From: Acinetobacter pseudolwoffii
Lineage (GTDB): Bacteria; Pseudomonadota; Gammaproteobacteria; Pseudomonadales; Moraxellaceae
Length of the DNA stretch: 64,000 nucleotides
Assembly (NCBI RefSeq): GCF_002803605.1
Contig: NZ_PHRG01000001.1
Location: 124,001 to 188,000 of the forward strand
Direction: 5' to 3'
In this document: piece by piece, positions 10,285 through 18,548 of the stretch
Numbering within the stretch: position 1 is the first letter of the stretch
How the letters are laid out: every line of letters begins with the position of its first letter
The notes under the pieces: model-generated
Seen by the model: only the letters and a program-made list of their open reading frames with translations
The model's database searches: none
Told to the model about the DNA's origin: nothing
Translations under genes and position numbers: made by a program

Positions 10285-10319
10285 TGATGACGACTTAATT
10301 ATTCCATGGGTCATCATCA
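10285..10319. repeat. Inverted repeat in the groES leader
   Basis: On the minus strand, TGATGATGAC and GTCGTCATCA (10-bp stem with one G-U pair) flank a 15-nt spacer. It lies downstream of the predicted start of transcription, so it would be in the mRNA leader. It is not the CIRCE element (TTAGCACTC-N9-GAGTGCTAA). Confidence 0.6.
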
Positions 10320-10338
10320 AAAATTTTTGATGTCACTT

Positions 10339-10366
10339 TTATGGAGATGGAATAAAACGCTTCAAG
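10339..10366 (-). promoter_or_regulatory. Sigma-32 (RpoH) heat-shock promoter of groESL
   Basis: On the minus strand, -35 CTTGAAG (10360-10366), a 13-bp spacer and -10 CTCCATAA (10339-10346). This is close to the RpoH consensus CTTGAAA-N11-16-CCCCATNT. The leader to groES is about 80 nt. Confidence 0.8.
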
Positions 10367-10416
10367 GGCAAAAATGAAAAAAAATTGCTTTTTTTTAACG
10401 AATACTGATTTTTCGT

Positions 10417-11193
10417 CTATTTATTCAACATATCAGGCTTTAACAGAAAGGACTGGGTCACGTCATCGAATAAATACTGGGAAATTTTTCCTGATGCATC
10501 AATCAGATTAAAACTATTTGGCTCTTTTTTATGTAGCCGATGCGAGGCTGAAGTACCTGCATGTACATCATAAACAGGATGATCTGCCCCCAAATCAAAG
10601 ATCAGGTTCAAATCATAAACCGCAGGTTGATGCAGATGTCCATGCAAGACTGCAAACAGGCCATGTGCTGCCCAAGCTTCTAAAGCAATTTTGGCCATCA
10701 ATGGACTATCCTTAAAACCGCGCTTATTTTGAAAAGGCACATAGAACGGTTGATGGCTGACAATAATTTTTAATTTGGAAGAAGGCGCTTGGCCTAATTT
10801 CCGATCAATACGCTGAATCTGCTCAAGCGATAAATGCCCTTTGGTGTGATAGCGGCGCCGGATTGAGTTCACCCCCACCAGATAAAAGTTGTCTGTTTCA
10901 AGTGTCGGTTCAAGTTCACCAAAAAAAAGCTGATAACGGGTAAATGGATTGAACAGCCGATTCCATAAATGATAGAGCGGAATATCATGATTACCCGGAA
11001 TTACCAGATAAGGTGTCCCAAGCTGATCTAAAAACCGTTTACAGGCCAAAAACTGACTTAAACGTGCGCGTTGGGTCAGATCACCACTGACGACGACCGC
11101 TTCCAGAGGATGAGTCTGACAGAACTGTCGAATTGCCTCTAAACACTCGGGTTTTTCTGTCCCAAAATGCAGATCAGACAGATGCAGGATCAT
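10417..11193 (-). CDS. Metallophosphoesterase
   Basis: A 258-residue calcineurin-like phosphoesterase with all metal-binding blocks: SDLHFG (6-11), VSGDLT (about 35-40), PGNHD (about 68), VSHQPF and LHGHLH near the C-terminus. It resembles the CpdA/Icc group (cyclic-nucleotide phosphodiesterases) but lacks features that fix the substrate. Its start codon overlaps the 3' end of the lipid-kinase gene by 20 bases, so the two are probably translationally coupled. A role in lipid or nucleotide dephosphorylation is inference. Confidence 0.82.
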   Translation of the reverse strand: MILHLSDLHFGTEKPECLEAIRQFCQTHPLEAVVVSGDLTQRARLSQFLACKRFLDQLGTPYLVIPGNHDIPLYHLWNRLFNPFTRYQLFFGELEPTLETDNFYLVGVNSIRRRYHTKGHLSLEQIQRIDRKLGQAPSSKLKIIVSHQPFYVPFQNKRGFKDSPLMAKIALEAWAAHGLFAVLHGHLHQPAVYDLNLIFDLGADHPVYDVHAGTSASHRLHKKEPNSFNLIDASGKISQYLFDDVTQSFLLKPDMLNK

Positions 11194-12112
11194 GCGACAC
11201 CCTTACACTCAGGCTGTTTTTTAAAACAGAAATATTGAGGGGCGGTGCCATTTCTACGATTTCGCCATCAATCGCCACCATCAATTTCTTGGATCTAGAT
11301 TCGATACGGACTTGATCGGCAGCAAAACTGTAAACATCCGAAGCCTGATCAATCTTGCCACGAACCAACTGATACACAAGCTTAAATAAAGTTAGCTTAT
11401 CACTTTTAGAAACCACCACTCCTGCGACTTTACCCTGCTCTGCTGCTTTGGCAATCTGCATTTTCATATCTGCCAGTTGCAAGGGATTGTTGCCAAAAAA
11501 GATCAGGGGTGTTTTTACCGGATATTTCTTGTGATCTACCCAGATTTCCAGTTTCAGTTCCTTACGGTCGCGAATCAGCACATCCAGTGCGGAAGTATAG
11601 GCATGTAACGGCAATCGACCAAACCGCCGGTTATAATCTTCACGTTTTTTGATAAATAAGGGATACAGACCCAAACTGGCATTATTCAGATAAATATCCT
11701 GATTAATTTGGGCTACATTGATACGTTTAGATTGTCCCGTGGCAATCACTTTAGCGGCTTCAATTAAATCCAGGGGAATATCTAATAATTTGGCTACATA
11801 ATTAAAAGTACCCAAGGGTAAAATTCCGACAGAAATTTGCGTATTTAATAAATGCTTGGCGACTGTATTTAAAGTACCATCCCCACCTGCTGCCACCACG
11901 ATGCCTGCTTCATCCGACGCTAAATGTCGTGTCAACACCTCCGCCATAACATGATCAAATTGCTGTGAATCATTGATTTCATAGGCTTTAGTCTGATAAC
12001 CTTGCGCTGAAAATATTTCAGTCAGTTGTTCATAGATCCCTTCTGGCCCTTGTATGCGAAAACCAGCATTATGATTATAAATAAGCGATAAGGGTTTAGA
12101 TTGATTAGACAT
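11174..12112 (-). CDS. Diacylglycerol/lipid kinase family protein
   Basis: A 312-residue protein of the DAGK catalytic family, which phosphorylates lipid hydroxyls using ATP. The N-terminal half carries the nucleotide-binding loop GGDGTLN (76-82), followed by GILPLGTFNYVAKLLDIP. The C-terminal half is the usual beta-sandwich, with LMVAIDGEIVEM close to the end. The ATG at 12112 is preferred over a GTG three codons upstream. It probably forms a two-gene unit with the phosphoesterase, an opposed kinase/phosphatase pair whose shared substrate is unproven. Confidence 0.85.
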   Translation of the reverse strand: MSNQSKPLSLIYNHNAGFRIQGPEGIYEQLTEIFSAQGYQTKAYEINDSQQFDHVMAEVLTRHLASDEAGIVVAAGGDGTLNTVAKHLLNTQISVGILPLGTFNYVAKLLDIPLDLIEAAKVIATGQSKRINVAQINQDIYLNNASLGLYPLFIKKREDYNRRFGRLPLHAYTSALDVLIRDRKELKLEIWVDHKKYPVKTPLIFFGNNPLQLADMKMQIAKAAEQGKVAGVVVSKSDKLTLFKLVYQLVRGKIDQASDVYSFAADQVRIESRSKKLMVAIDGEIVEMAPPLNISVLKNSLSVRVSHDPASV

Positions 12113-12527
12113 TTTTCGCACAACTTTATGAAGCCTATTGGCATTTTGTCCAATTCATAGACAATTAACAGTAGCTTTATGTAAAATTCAAATGGCAACC
12201 ATTTATTTAATCAATAACGAATATGAGACGTGCTCTAAAATTAATAAATTGATTTTATTAATAATTTTTAAAATAAATACCACCCATAATTAAAATAAAT
12301 AACCAAGGTAATTCAAATATTCAGTTTTATCTTATTGTTTTCATTATATTTACAAATAAAATAGCATTATATGCCAAAAGAAATCTAGTGCTTCTTTGGT
12401 CTTATTTTTTTTATCATTTTATGCTTTAATACAGCCACTTTTTTTCATATATCATCCGGGCAACATTTTTATTGTTCGGATTGTACTTTGTACATCCTTT
12501 TTGTACACATTTGAGATAGGCCTCACC
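12113..12527. other. Intergenic region with pckG leader
   Basis: About 415 AT-rich bases between the divergent lipid-kinase and pckG genes. Just before the pckG ribosome site are three TTGTAC hexamers (12481-12486, 12488-12493, 12501-12506). The reading frame of pckG stays open upstream to 12396, but that stretch is hydrophobic, AT-rich and unlike PEPCK, so I treat it as untranslated. Confidence 0.5.
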
Positions 12528-14357
12528 ATGACCCAAGTGAACGCACCAGAATTCGTTCGTCACCCTAAGCTTATTGCTTGGGTGGAAGAGATTGCTAAAT
12601 TAACAAAACCAGCAAAAATTGAATGGTGTGACGGTAGCGCAGAAGAATATCAACGTTATATCGACTTGATGATCGCTAACGGCACAATGCAAGCACTGAA
12701 TCAAGAAACTCATCCTGGTTCTTATCTTGCGAATTCTGATCCTTCTGACGTTGCTCGTGTTGAAGGTCGTACTTACATTTGCTCTGAAAACAAAGAAGAC
12801 GCTGGCGCAACCAACAACTGGGAAGCACCTGCTGAAATGCGTGCTCGCCTCAACGGTTTGTTTGATGGTTCTATGAAAGGTCGTACTTTGTACGTTGTGC
12901 CTTTCTCTATGGGTCCTTTAGGTTCTCATATTGCACACATCGGTATCGAATTAACAGATTCTCCTTACGTTGCTGTAAGCATGTCTAAAATGGCTCGCAT
13001 GGGTAAAGCTGTTTATGACGTTCTAGGTACTGATGGCGAATACGTTCCATGTGTACATACTGTGGGCGCTCCGCTAGAACAAGGCGAAAAAGACGTTGCA
13101 TGGCCTTGCAACCCTGAAAAATACATCGTGCATTATCCAGAAACTCGTGAGATCTGGTCTTACGGTTCTGGTTACGGCGGTAACGCATTGCTTGGTAAAA
13201 AATGCCTGGCTTTACGTATTGCATCATTTATGGGTCGTCAACAAGGCTGGTTAGCTGAACACATGCTGATCCTTGGCGTGACCAATCCACAAGGCGAAAA
13301 ACACTATATCGCAGCGGCATTCCCATCTGCATGTGGTAAAACCAACTTCGCGATGTTGATTCCACCAGCGGGCTACGAAGGCTGGAAAATTGAAACTGTA
13401 GGTGACGATATTGCTTGGATCAAACCAGGTGAAGACGGTCGTCTATATGCAATCAACCCTGAAGCTGGTTTCTTCGGTGTAGCACCGGGTACAAATACCA
13501 AGACCAACCCGAACTGTATGGCAACATTAACTAAAGATGTGATCTATACCAACGTTGCTGTAACTGACAACGGTGAAGTTTGGTGGGAAGGTCTTTCTAA
13601 AGAAGTACCTGCTAACCTGACCAACTGGAAAGGTCAACCTCACACTGGCGAAGAAAAAGCTGCGCATCCAAATGCTCGCTTCACTGTTGCTGCTGGTCAA
13701 TGCCCTTCGATTGACGCTGACTGGGAAAATCCAGCAGGTGTTCCAATTTCTGCGTTCATCTTCGGTGGTCGCCGCGCGGACACAGTGCCTCTAATTTCAG
13801 AAGCATTTGACTGGGTTGATGGTGTTTACAAAGCTGCAACCATGGGCTCTGAAACCACTGCTGCTGCTGTTGGTCAACAAGGTATTGTTCGTCGTGACCC
13901 GTTCGCGATGCTTCCTTTCGCTGGCTACAACATGGCGGATTACTTCACGCACTGGTTAGAAATGGGCGAGCAAGTTGCTGAGAAAGCTGAAGCTGCTGGC
14001 AACAAACTTCCTGGGATCTATAACGTGAACTGGTTCCGTCGTGACGCTGAAGGCAACTTCGTATGGCCTGGTTTCGGTCAAAACATGCGCGTTCTTGAGT
14101 GGATCATTGACCGCTGTGAAGGTCGTGCAACTGCTGTTGACACACCAATTGGCCGCGTTCCAACTTATGAACAGTTGAACTGGACTGGTTCTGACTTTAC
14201 TAAAGAACAATTTGACCTTGTGACTGCTCAAGATAAAGATCAATGGATCAAAGAACTTGAAAGCCACACTGAATTGTTCGACAAACTTGGTGGTCGTTTG
14301 CCAGAGGCGTTAAAACAACGTCAAGCAGAATTAATTGCTGCGGTTAAATCTGCTTAA
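12528..14357 (+). CDS. pckG: Phosphoenolpyruvate carboxykinase (GTP)
   Basis: A 609-residue GTP-dependent PEPCK, which converts oxaloacetate and GTP to phosphoenolpyruvate, CO2 and GDP, the first committed step of gluconeogenesis from TCA intermediates. The kinase P-loop FPSACGKTN lies near residue 265, followed by TVGDDIAWI. Other family blocks are [14 protein letters not shown] and [11 protein letters not shown]. Start chosen at ATG 12528 ([15 protein letters not shown]), which matches the family N-terminus and has AGG 8 bases upstream. Codon usage is biased to GGT/CGT, as for highly expressed genes. This fits growth on acids and alkanes, as is usual for Acinetobacter. Confidence 0.96.
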   Translation: MTQVNAPEFVRHPKLIAWVEEIAKLTKPAKIEWCDGSAEEYQRYIDLMIANGTMQALNQETHPGSYLANSDPSDVARVEGRTYICSENKEDAGATNNWEAPAEMRARLNGLFDGSMKGRTLYVVPFSMGPLGSHIAHIGIELTDSPYVAVSMSKMARMGKAVYDVLGTDGEYVPCVHTVGAPLEQGEKDVAWPCNPEKYIVHYPETREIWSYGSGYGGNALLGKKCLALRIASFMGRQQGWLAEHMLILGVTNPQGEKHYIAAAFPSACGKTNFAMLIPPAGYEGWKIETVGDDIAWIKPGEDGRLYAINPEAGFFGVAPGTNTKTNPNCMATLTKDVIYTNVAVTDNGEVWWEGLSKEVPANLTNWKGQPHTGEEKAAHPNARFTVAAGQCPSIDADWENPAGVPISAFIFGGRRADTVPLISEAFDWVDGVYKAATMGSETTAAAVGQQGIVRRDPFAMLPFAGYNMADYFTHWLEMGEQVAEKAEAAGNKLPGIYNVNWFRRDAEGNFVWPGFGQNMRVLEWIIDRCEGRATAVDTPIGRVPTYEQLNWTGSDFTKEQFDLVTAQDKDQWIKELESHTELFDKLGGRLPEALKQRQAELIAAVKSA

Positions 14358-14372
14358 TTGCTGATTTGATTC

Positions 14373-14400
14373 AAAAAAGGTCGCGTAAGCGGCCTTTTTT
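14373..14400 (+). terminator. Intrinsic terminator of pckG
   Basis: The stem AAAAAAGGTCGC / GCGGCCTTTTTT with loop GTAA and a T-run, 15 bases after the stop codon. Confidence 0.88.
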
Positions 14401-14492
14401 ATTAAATGGATAAACAATTGATCACAATTGACCAGAGCAGCAGTTGAAGCAAACTATGGCATAATTAGCGCAAGACTTTAGGAAATATAAAT

Positions 14493-14915
14493 ATGAAAAG
14501 AACAACGGTCATTTTAGCTCTGGCTGCAAGCAGCTTCATGTTAAGTGCGTGTCAGACTGCACCACATCAATTCAACGGAAAAAGTGGCTATGAAATTCTG
14601 GAACGTTCAGGCAATACAGTAACCTTGAGCTATACGCTTTCAGGACGGCCTAATCAGGATGAAAGAAAATTGCAGGCAGCCTGTCAACAGACTTTGGGCG
14701 GTTCAAAAACCTATAATATCCAGATTTTAAGCACCAATGAAATTTCTAATCCACTTGCGGAGCAGGAACAATATGGCCGCCAATTAGGTAATAGCCGCAC
14801 GCAAATCAGCTTAAGCAATACCCCAGATCTATATAATAGCGAGAATCTCGGTGCACGCGAAGCCTTAGACACCCGCCCAACCACGATGCGTGTCATTCGT
14901 TATACTTGTTCTTAA
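14493..14915 (+). CDS. Predicted lipoprotein, unknown
   Basis: A 140-residue protein with signal peptide and lipobox MLSAC (Cys20). The mature part has three more cysteines and a strand-rich middle (GYEILERSGNTVTLSYTLSG), and ends in TMRVIRYTCS. I recognise no domain; similar small lipoproteins are common in Acinetobacter. It ends at a bidirectional terminator shared with the convergent methyltransferase gene. Confidence 0.72.
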   Translation: MKRTTVILALAASSFMLSACQTAPHQFNGKSGYEILERSGNTVTLSYTLSGRPNQDERKLQAACQQTLGGSKTYNIQILSTNEISNPLAEQEQYGRQLGNSRTQISLSNTPDLYNSENLGAREALDTRPTTMRVIRYTCS

Positions 14916-14942
14916 TATCCGATATATTCAAAGCAACACAAT

Positions 14943-14966
14943 AAAAAGGGCTTATTGCCCTTTTTA
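14943..14966. terminator. Bidirectional intrinsic terminator
   Basis: The stem AAAAAGGGC / GCCCTTTTT with loop TTATT, between convergent genes. Confidence 0.85.
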
Positions 14967-14976
14967 TTTTTCAAAT

Positions 14977-15645
14977 TCAACGTGTTTTATAAAAACTGAC
15001 ATTACGAAATTCCGGCGATTCATCCAGGTCTGGCCAGGTCGTCGCGCTACGTTCATCCAGCTTTATATACTTTGGATGACTAAAATTTTTGACTCGACTG
15101 TCTGCCACCCATACTTCAGGTGCAAATTTTAAAAATTCATCCAAGAAAAAACGGTTACACTGGTCATACAGCACATCTGCGGCTAACAGAATATCTAGCT
15201 GCTCTGCCTTATACAGATCATCCAAATATTCAAGCTCGACACTATTCAGCTCTGCATTGGCACGACATGCATCCAGACTGATCTGGTCGATATCACAGCA
15301 AATCACCCGTTTTGCGCCTGCTATTTTCGCTGCGATCGCCACTACACCCGAACCCGCACCAAAATCCAGTACCACCTTGTCTTTGACATGCTGTGGTTCA
15401 GCCAATAGCCATTGAGCCATAGACAAGCCAGACGCCCAACAAAAGATCCAATACGGCGTATCATTCCAGATACGACGAATCACTTCATCATCGAGTTTAT
15501 CTGTTGGAAATACCGGTGGAATGAGCCATAAAGAAATAGGCGTATCGGGAAGCTGCTGCGCCTGTAATTCACAATGTGGAATCACATCATGTAAGGCTTT
15601 TAGCAGATGCTGAGGAGCTTTAGGCAATTGAAAGGTACAGCTCAT
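14977..15645 (-). CDS. Class I SAM-dependent methyltransferase, PrmA/ETFB-lysine methyltransferase-like
   Basis: A 222-residue methyltransferase with motif I DFGAGSG (94-100), acidic post-motif ICCDIDQ and motif IV LLAADVLYD. The arrangement and the preceding YWIFCWASGLSMAQWL resemble the PrmA-like group that methylates lysines on proteins (ETFB lysine methyltransferase). The actual target is not shown. It lies downstream of folD on the same strand, but an approximately 100-bp palindromic repeat separates the two. Confidence 0.75.
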   Translation of the reverse strand: MSCTFQLPKAPQHLLKALHDVIPHCELQAQQLPDTPISLWLIPPVFPTDKLDDEVIRRIWNDTPYWIFCWASGLSMAQWLLAEPQHVKDKVVLDFGAGSGVVAIAAKIAGAKRVICCDIDQISLDACRANAELNSVELEYLDDLYKAEQLDILLAADVLYDQCNRFFLDEFLKFAPEVWVADSRVKNFSHPKYIKLDERSATTWPDLDESPEFRNVSFYKTR

Positions 15646-15679
15646 TAGGTTTTCTTTTAATTTATATCTATATATTCAA

Positions 15680-15779
15680 AAAATCTCCCCTAACCCCTCT
15701 TTAGGAAAGAGGGGAACTTCCATCTAAAAATTGATGATTAGCTTCCCTTCTTTGAAAAAGGAGGGTCAGGGAGGATTTA
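15680..15779. repeat. Palindromic dispersed repeat, copy A
   Basis: About 100 bp with imperfect terminal inverted repeats (AAATCTCCCCTAACCC against AAATCCTCCCTGACCC) and two internal hairpins, CCCCTCTTT-agg-AAAGAGGGG (15694-15714) and a second at about 15743-15763. Related sequences occur at 22155-22252 and 30464-30536, each between two minus-strand genes. No transposase is encoded. Confidence 0.75.
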
Positions 15780-15780
15780 A

Positions 15781-16629
15781 TTAACCAAGCGCTTTTTCAG
15801 CAGCTTCTACCGTTTGACGAATCAAAGTGGTGATGGTCATCGGGCCCACACCACCCGGAACCGGGGTATAAGCAGACGCAATGTTTTCAATGCCTTGCAA
15901 CTGGATATCACCTACCCCACCGCCATCCCGTGGATGGAAACCTGCATCAACCACCACTGCACCTGGTTTGATCCAGTCTTTTTGAATCAATTCCGCTTTA
16001 CCGACCGCACCAACAATAATATCGGCTTGTTTTACAAATTCAGGTAAGTTTTGAGTGCGTGAATGGCAAATGGTCACAGTTGCGTTGGCTTCAAGCAGCA
16101 TTGCCGCCATTGGTTTGCCCAAAATTGCAGAACGACCGACAACCACCGCATGTTTACCCGCGATTTCAATGTTGTTTTCTTTCAAAATCGTCATGATCCC
16201 GGCAGGCGTCGCTGAACCATAGGCAGCTTCGCCCATCGCCATACGCCCGTAACCCAGGCAAGTGACACCATCGACATCTTTTTCAAGCGAGATCGCATCG
16301 AAACATGCACGCTCATCAATTTGCGCAGGAACCGGATGCTGAAGCAGAATACCATGTACATCTGGATTGGCATTTAACTTTTCAATTTCTGCAAGAAGTT
16401 GTTTAGTTGTGGTTTCTGTTGGAAGCTCAACTTTCAATGAATCCATACCAACACGGCGACAAGCATTGCCTTTCATACGCACATAAGTTGCAGATGCACC
16501 ATCGTCACCTACCAAAATCGTCGCAAGAATTGGAGTACGACCTGATTTTGCTTTCAGCGCTTCTACGCGAGTAAACAAGTCAGCTTCAATTTGCTTCGCC
16601 AATGCACGACCGTCTAGAACTAATGCCAC
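15781..16629 (-). CDS. folD: Bifunctional methylenetetrahydrofolate dehydrogenase / methenyltetrahydrofolate cyclohydrolase
   Basis: A 282-residue FolD, normal length. It interconverts 5,10-methylene-, methenyl- and 10-formyl-tetrahydrofolate with NADP in the cytosol, supplying purine and formyl-Met synthesis. Diagnostic blocks are [13 protein letters not shown] (catalytic Lys), [22 protein letters not shown] (dinucleotide binding) and the C-terminal [10 protein letters not shown] signature. It is a single gene, divergent from the tRNA-Cys/tRNA-Leu operon. The 3' end abuts palindromic repeat copy A. Confidence 0.97.
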   Translation of the reverse strand: MALVLDGRALAKQIEADLFTRVEALKAKSGRTPILATILVGDDGASATYVRMKGNACRRVGMDSLKVELPTETTTKQLLAEIEKLNANPDVHGILLQHPVPAQIDERACFDAISLEKDVDGVTCLGYGRMAMGEAAYGSATPAGIMTILKENNIEIAGKHAVVVGRSAILGKPMAAMLLEANATVTICHSRTQNLPEFVKQADIIVGAVGKAELIQKDWIKPGAVVVDAGFHPRDGGGVGDIQLQGIENIASAYTPVPGGVGPMTITTLIRQTVEAAEKALG

Positions 16630-16737
16630 GGCATTTCTCCCAAGTGTTGATATGAATCAATTTTGCACATTCTACATGAATAATTTAAATATTTTCCGCC
16701 AGATGCTGTTTTTATGCGCATACAAATGAATATGCTA

Positions 16738-16765
16738 TTGTTTTTTTTTCAGGGCTTGATAATAT
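16738..16765 (+). promoter_or_regulatory. Promoter of the tRNA-Cys/tRNA-Leu operon
   Basis: -35 TTGTTT (16738-16743), 16-bp spacer, -10 TAATAT (16760-16765); the predicted start lies about 10 bases before the mature tRNA-Cys. Confidence 0.65.
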
Positions 16766-16782
16766 ACGCATCAACAAGACGT

Positions 16783-16856
16783 GGCGGGGTGGCAGAGTGG
16801 TCATGCAGCGGACTGCAACTCCGTGGACGCCGGTTCGATTCCGACCTCCGCCTCCA
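16783..16856 (+). tRNA. tRNA-Cys (GCA)
   Basis: A 74-nt cloverleaf with acceptor stem GGCGGGG / CCTCCGCC (one G-U), anticodon loop CTGCAAC giving GCA, T-arm GGTTCGATTCC and an encoded CCA end. It is ten bases upstream of tRNA-Leu, in the same transcript. Confidence 0.97.
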
Positions 16857-16866
16857 TCTTGTTAAA

Positions 16867-16952
16867 GCCCGAGTGGTGAAATCGGTAGACACAGGGGATT
16901 TAAAATCCCCCGCCCACAAAGCGTGCCAGTTCGAGTCTGGCCTCGGGCACCA
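16867..16952 (+). tRNA. tRNA-Leu (TAA)
   Basis: An 86-nt class II tRNA with long variable arm, acceptor GCCCGAG / CTCGGGC, anticodon loop TTTAAAA giving TAA, T-loop TTCGAGT and encoded CCA. It follows tRNA-Cys. The last bases of the gene belong to a perfect 12-bp inverted repeat. Confidence 0.97.
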
Positions 16953-16976
16953 TTTTAATCCTTGTTAAAATGGTGC
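16947..16976. repeat. Perfect inverted repeat across the 3' end of tRNA-Leu
   Basis: GCACCATTTTAA (16947-16958) and TTAAAATGGTGC (16965-16976) with a 6-nt loop. The left arm includes the CCA end of the mature tRNA. Confidence 0.85.
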
Positions 16977-16980
16977 AATA

Positions 16981-17008
16981 AAATCTCCAGCATTAAGCTG
17001 GTTTTTTT
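16981..17008 (+). terminator. Intrinsic terminator of the tRNA operon
   Basis: The stem CCAGC / GCTGG with loop ATTAA/ATTA followed by seven T, 30 bases after tRNA-Leu. Confidence 0.75.
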
Positions 17009-17071
17009 ATGTCTGAAATTTAGAAAATAAGTCAAACTATCAATCAAGCCATCTTATACAGACGTGCGATT

Positions 17072-17974
17072 TTATCCCGCAGAACGTAAATAACGTTCTA
17101 AATCTTGCTCCAGTTTCTGCTGAAAATGTACAGGCTCAGTAATCTTGATGTGGGGCATCCAGTAACGCACCAAAGGTAAAAGCTGCATTTCATGGCGAAT
17201 CTGACAACTGATTAACAACCCTCCCGATGCTGACTCTTGCTCAATCTGTTGTTCCGGAAATAAACGACGCTCTTTAAAAAACATGGCGACTTCTGGCTGA
17301 ATTTTTACCCAGACTTGTTGTTTCTGCTGCCCAAACCAGATCCCTTCTTCATCCTCCAGAATTTTTAATATTTCAGCCTCATGTTCAAAGGGCTTCAGAT
17401 CAAGCAACAATTCAACTTGCTGAATCTGACTGAGACGGTAGGTGCCTAGTTTTCCCTGATCTATACCCGCCAGATACCAAATGCCATGATGATGGATTAA
17501 ACGATAAGGCTGGATATTTCTGGATTCTTCACGATAACGTAAATGAATATAATAACGCTTATGAATAGCAGCGGCTAAAGTTTTAAAATGCTCAGCAAAC
17601 TGTTTGGTGTCTTCAAAATGATAGCCTTTTGCAGAAAATACCAGATTGGCACGATCATCTAACAATTCACGTAAAAACGACATATCCAACGCCGGATAAA
17701 GCTCACTAATCCCGGAAAGTTGAGCAAAGTTTTGAATATCTTGTAGCTTAAACCGTCCCAAATAAGAGGTATCCAGATAATATCTTTTTTGTTCATCCTG
17801 AAGTAAAGGCAAGTAAGAGCTTAGCCGATCGAAATCACGCTCTATGGTGCGGGTGCTGACCTGGAATTCTGCAGCCAATTCGGTAGCCCGAAGTTGATAT
17901 CCGACATTTAATTTGGTCAAAATTCTGGCTAAACGCTCTGCAAGACGTTCATGTGTTGAAGCTTGCCGCTTCAT
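17072..17974 (-). CDS. WYL-domain transcriptional regulator
   Basis: A 300-residue regulator. The N-terminal winged helix-turn-helix (about 10-65, LRATELAAEFQVSTRTIERD) is DeoR-like. A WYL domain follows (about 130-215: YYIHLRYREESRNIQPYRLI ... GIWYLAGID), which senses ligands, often nucleic acids or nucleotides, in regulators of stress and defence genes. The C-terminal part is a WCX-like extension. It stands alone with no defence genes beside it, so its target is unknown. The next gene downstream on the same strand begins over 1 kb away. Confidence 0.82.
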   Translation of the reverse strand: MKRQASTHERLAERLARILTKLNVGYQLRATELAAEFQVSTRTIERDFDRLSSYLPLLQDEQKRYYLDTSYLGRFKLQDIQNFAQLSGISELYPALDMSFLRELLDDRANLVFSAKGYHFEDTKQFAEHFKTLAAAIHKRYYIHLRYREESRNIQPYRLIHHHGIWYLAGIDQGKLGTYRLSQIQQVELLLDLKPFEHEAEILKILEDEEGIWFGQQKQQVWVKIQPEVAMFFKERRLFPEQQIEQESASGGLLISCQIRHEMQLLPLVRYWMPHIKITEPVHFQQKLEQDLERYLRSAG

Positions 17975-18128
17975 AAATCCCCACTTAATACACTGTTATG
18001 TACTTACTTATAGCTCAATATTTAATTAATTATACTCAATCTCAATAAGTGAGTAATATTAGGACAAAGTCTAAGGCATTTATCTATATAAAGTCCTCGT
18101 TATCTATTGACTATAAAAATATAACTGC

Positions 18129-18332
18129 TTATTTAGATTTTCTGGATCGTTTTTGACCTGAATGACTATTCTGGGTGGTTAATCTTTCCACATAGCGCTC
18201 TAGATGCAGCATCGCACCATATAATTCATGTAGTTTTGTCCAAGTGATTGTCCCGCGTATAATCATTTTATGAATACGCCCTAACGCTTTTGAACCATGT
18301 TTAGGACTATAAGGTGCTGAAATAATTTTCAT
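18129..18332 (-). CDS. Small basic protein, unknown
   Basis: A 67-residue protein (MKIISAPYSPKHGSKALGRI...) with a lysine/arginine-rich C-terminus (GQKRSRKSK). No domain recognised; the basic tail could bind nucleic acid. The ATG at 18332 is preferred over one four codons upstream because GGA lies at a suitable distance. It has its own AT-rich upstream region. Confidence 0.55.
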   Translation of the reverse strand: MKIISAPYSPKHGSKALGRIHKMIIRGTITWTKLHELYGAMLHLERYVERLTTQNSHSGQKRSRKSK

Positions 18333-18500
18333 ATATTTTTCCATCTCATATTCATGTGAATGTTGAATCTTTTAGTCGGAATTATCTATGAGTGCAATTT
18401 ACCTATCATTCTTGACAGGTTGTGTCGCATAGTTGTTATTTTTTAACTTTTATTCAAAATAATATACATTTTTTTGTTGTTAAATTTTTATTTAAAACCG

Positions 18501-18531
18501 AAAAATACCAGTGAAATCACTGGTATTTTTT
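18501..18531 (-). terminator. Intrinsic terminator after the quinone oxidoreductase gene
   Basis: The stem AAAAATACCAGTGA / TCACTGGTATTTTT, loop AA, with T-rich flanks. Confidence 0.85.
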
Positions 18532-18548
18532 GACTCGATCACATTCGA

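Noticed and set aside
10262..10416. CIRCE operator in front of groES
   Set aside because: The inverted repeat present does not match TTAGCACTC-N9-GAGTGCTAA.
12396..12527. N-terminal extension of pckG
   Set aside because: Hydrophobic, AT-rich translation unlike any PEPCK; the ATG at 12528 has a ribosome site and matches the family start.
16714..16968. Open frame running through both tRNA genes
   Set aside because: The sequence is fully explained by tRNA-Cys and tRNA-Leu and their promoter.
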